Under the pieces are notes generated by a model. That model made no database searches. It was not told the DNA's origin and saw only the letters and a program-made list of their open reading frames with translations. Positions 63,861 to 64,000 of a DNA stretch of 64,000 bases are shown here, piece by piece; position 1 is the first letter of the stretch; every line of letters starts with the position of its first letter. This DNA comes from Macquaria australasica (lineage: Eukaryota; Chordata; Actinopteri; Centrarchiformes; Percichthyidae): the NCBI GenBank assembly GCA_005408345.1, contig SEMN01000944.1, positions 62,001-126,000 of the forward strand, written 5' to 3'. Both the position numbers and the translations under genes were made by a program.

Positions 63861-64000
63861 GGATGTTTGGGTTTTCAGTTTCTCAGAAGCTGATTGGTCG
63901 GCTGTGAAGTTTAACTTGTTCAAGCCTGTGACCTCTTTCTACACTCGCTGTAACCACAGGAAGTCACTCACCCTACCAAAACAAAAGTCCATCCTTTCAG

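Noticed and set aside
1..64000. tRNA, rRNA, CRISPR or prokaryote-type operons
   Set aside because: None seen; the window is intron-rich vertebrate DNA.

Overview
The window is vertebrate nuclear DNA, almost certainly from a ray-finned (teleost, probably percomorph) fish. It has GT-AG introns of very uneven size, heavy micro- and minisatellite load, a Rex3/RTE-type and an L2-type LINE, and fish-type dispersed repeats. Two large plus-strand genes fill it head-to-tail and no other protein gene could be supported.

Gene 1 is MGA (MAX gene-associated protein). A GC-rich promoter and likely non-coding exon 1 lie near 3.1-3.5 kb, with 27 coding exons from 5677 to 30220. Spliced in silico the frame stays open across every junction and gives about 3,054 residues, close to the human length as I recall it. 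The order is T-box, long Ser/Pro-rich region, a Cys-rich conserved domain (DUF4801-type), bHLH-zipper, a second coiled coil, and a conserved C-terminal tail. A poly(A) signal is at 31314. MGA dimerises with MAX and belongs to the PRC1.6 repressor.

Gene 2 is MAPKBP1 (JNK-binding protein 1), with 32 coding exons from 33221 to 63089, about 1,644 residues and a poly(A) signal at 63839. It has an N-terminal WD40 array (residues about 85-745), a low-complexity linker with a basic/hydrophobic docking-like patch and a Ser-rich motif, and a C-terminal helical dimerisation region. MGA followed by MAPKBP1 in the same orientation is also the human 15q15 order, so this is conserved synteny. The two products act in different processes (chromatin repression; JNK/NF-kB scaffolding and spindle/cilium biology).

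Layout: 1-2000 intergenic, perhaps the 3' UTR of an upstream gene; 2035-2460 minisatellite; 2.6-3.6 kb MGA promoter; 5.6-31.3 kb MGA, with a 2.7 kb LINE in the intron after the bHLH exons; 31.3-33.2 kb intergenic, with CTCF- and ETS-like motifs and the MAPKBP1 promoter; 33.2-63.9 kb MAPKBP1, whose first two introns (12 kb together) hold long minisatellites and an antisense L2 remnant. The most unusual features are non-coding: tandem repeats that abut or mimic splice sites, NAGNAG acceptors, an 18-nt microexon and a coupled alternative splice-site pair. Exon limits were found by eye from reading frame, splice consensus and remembered human proteins; no alignment was run.
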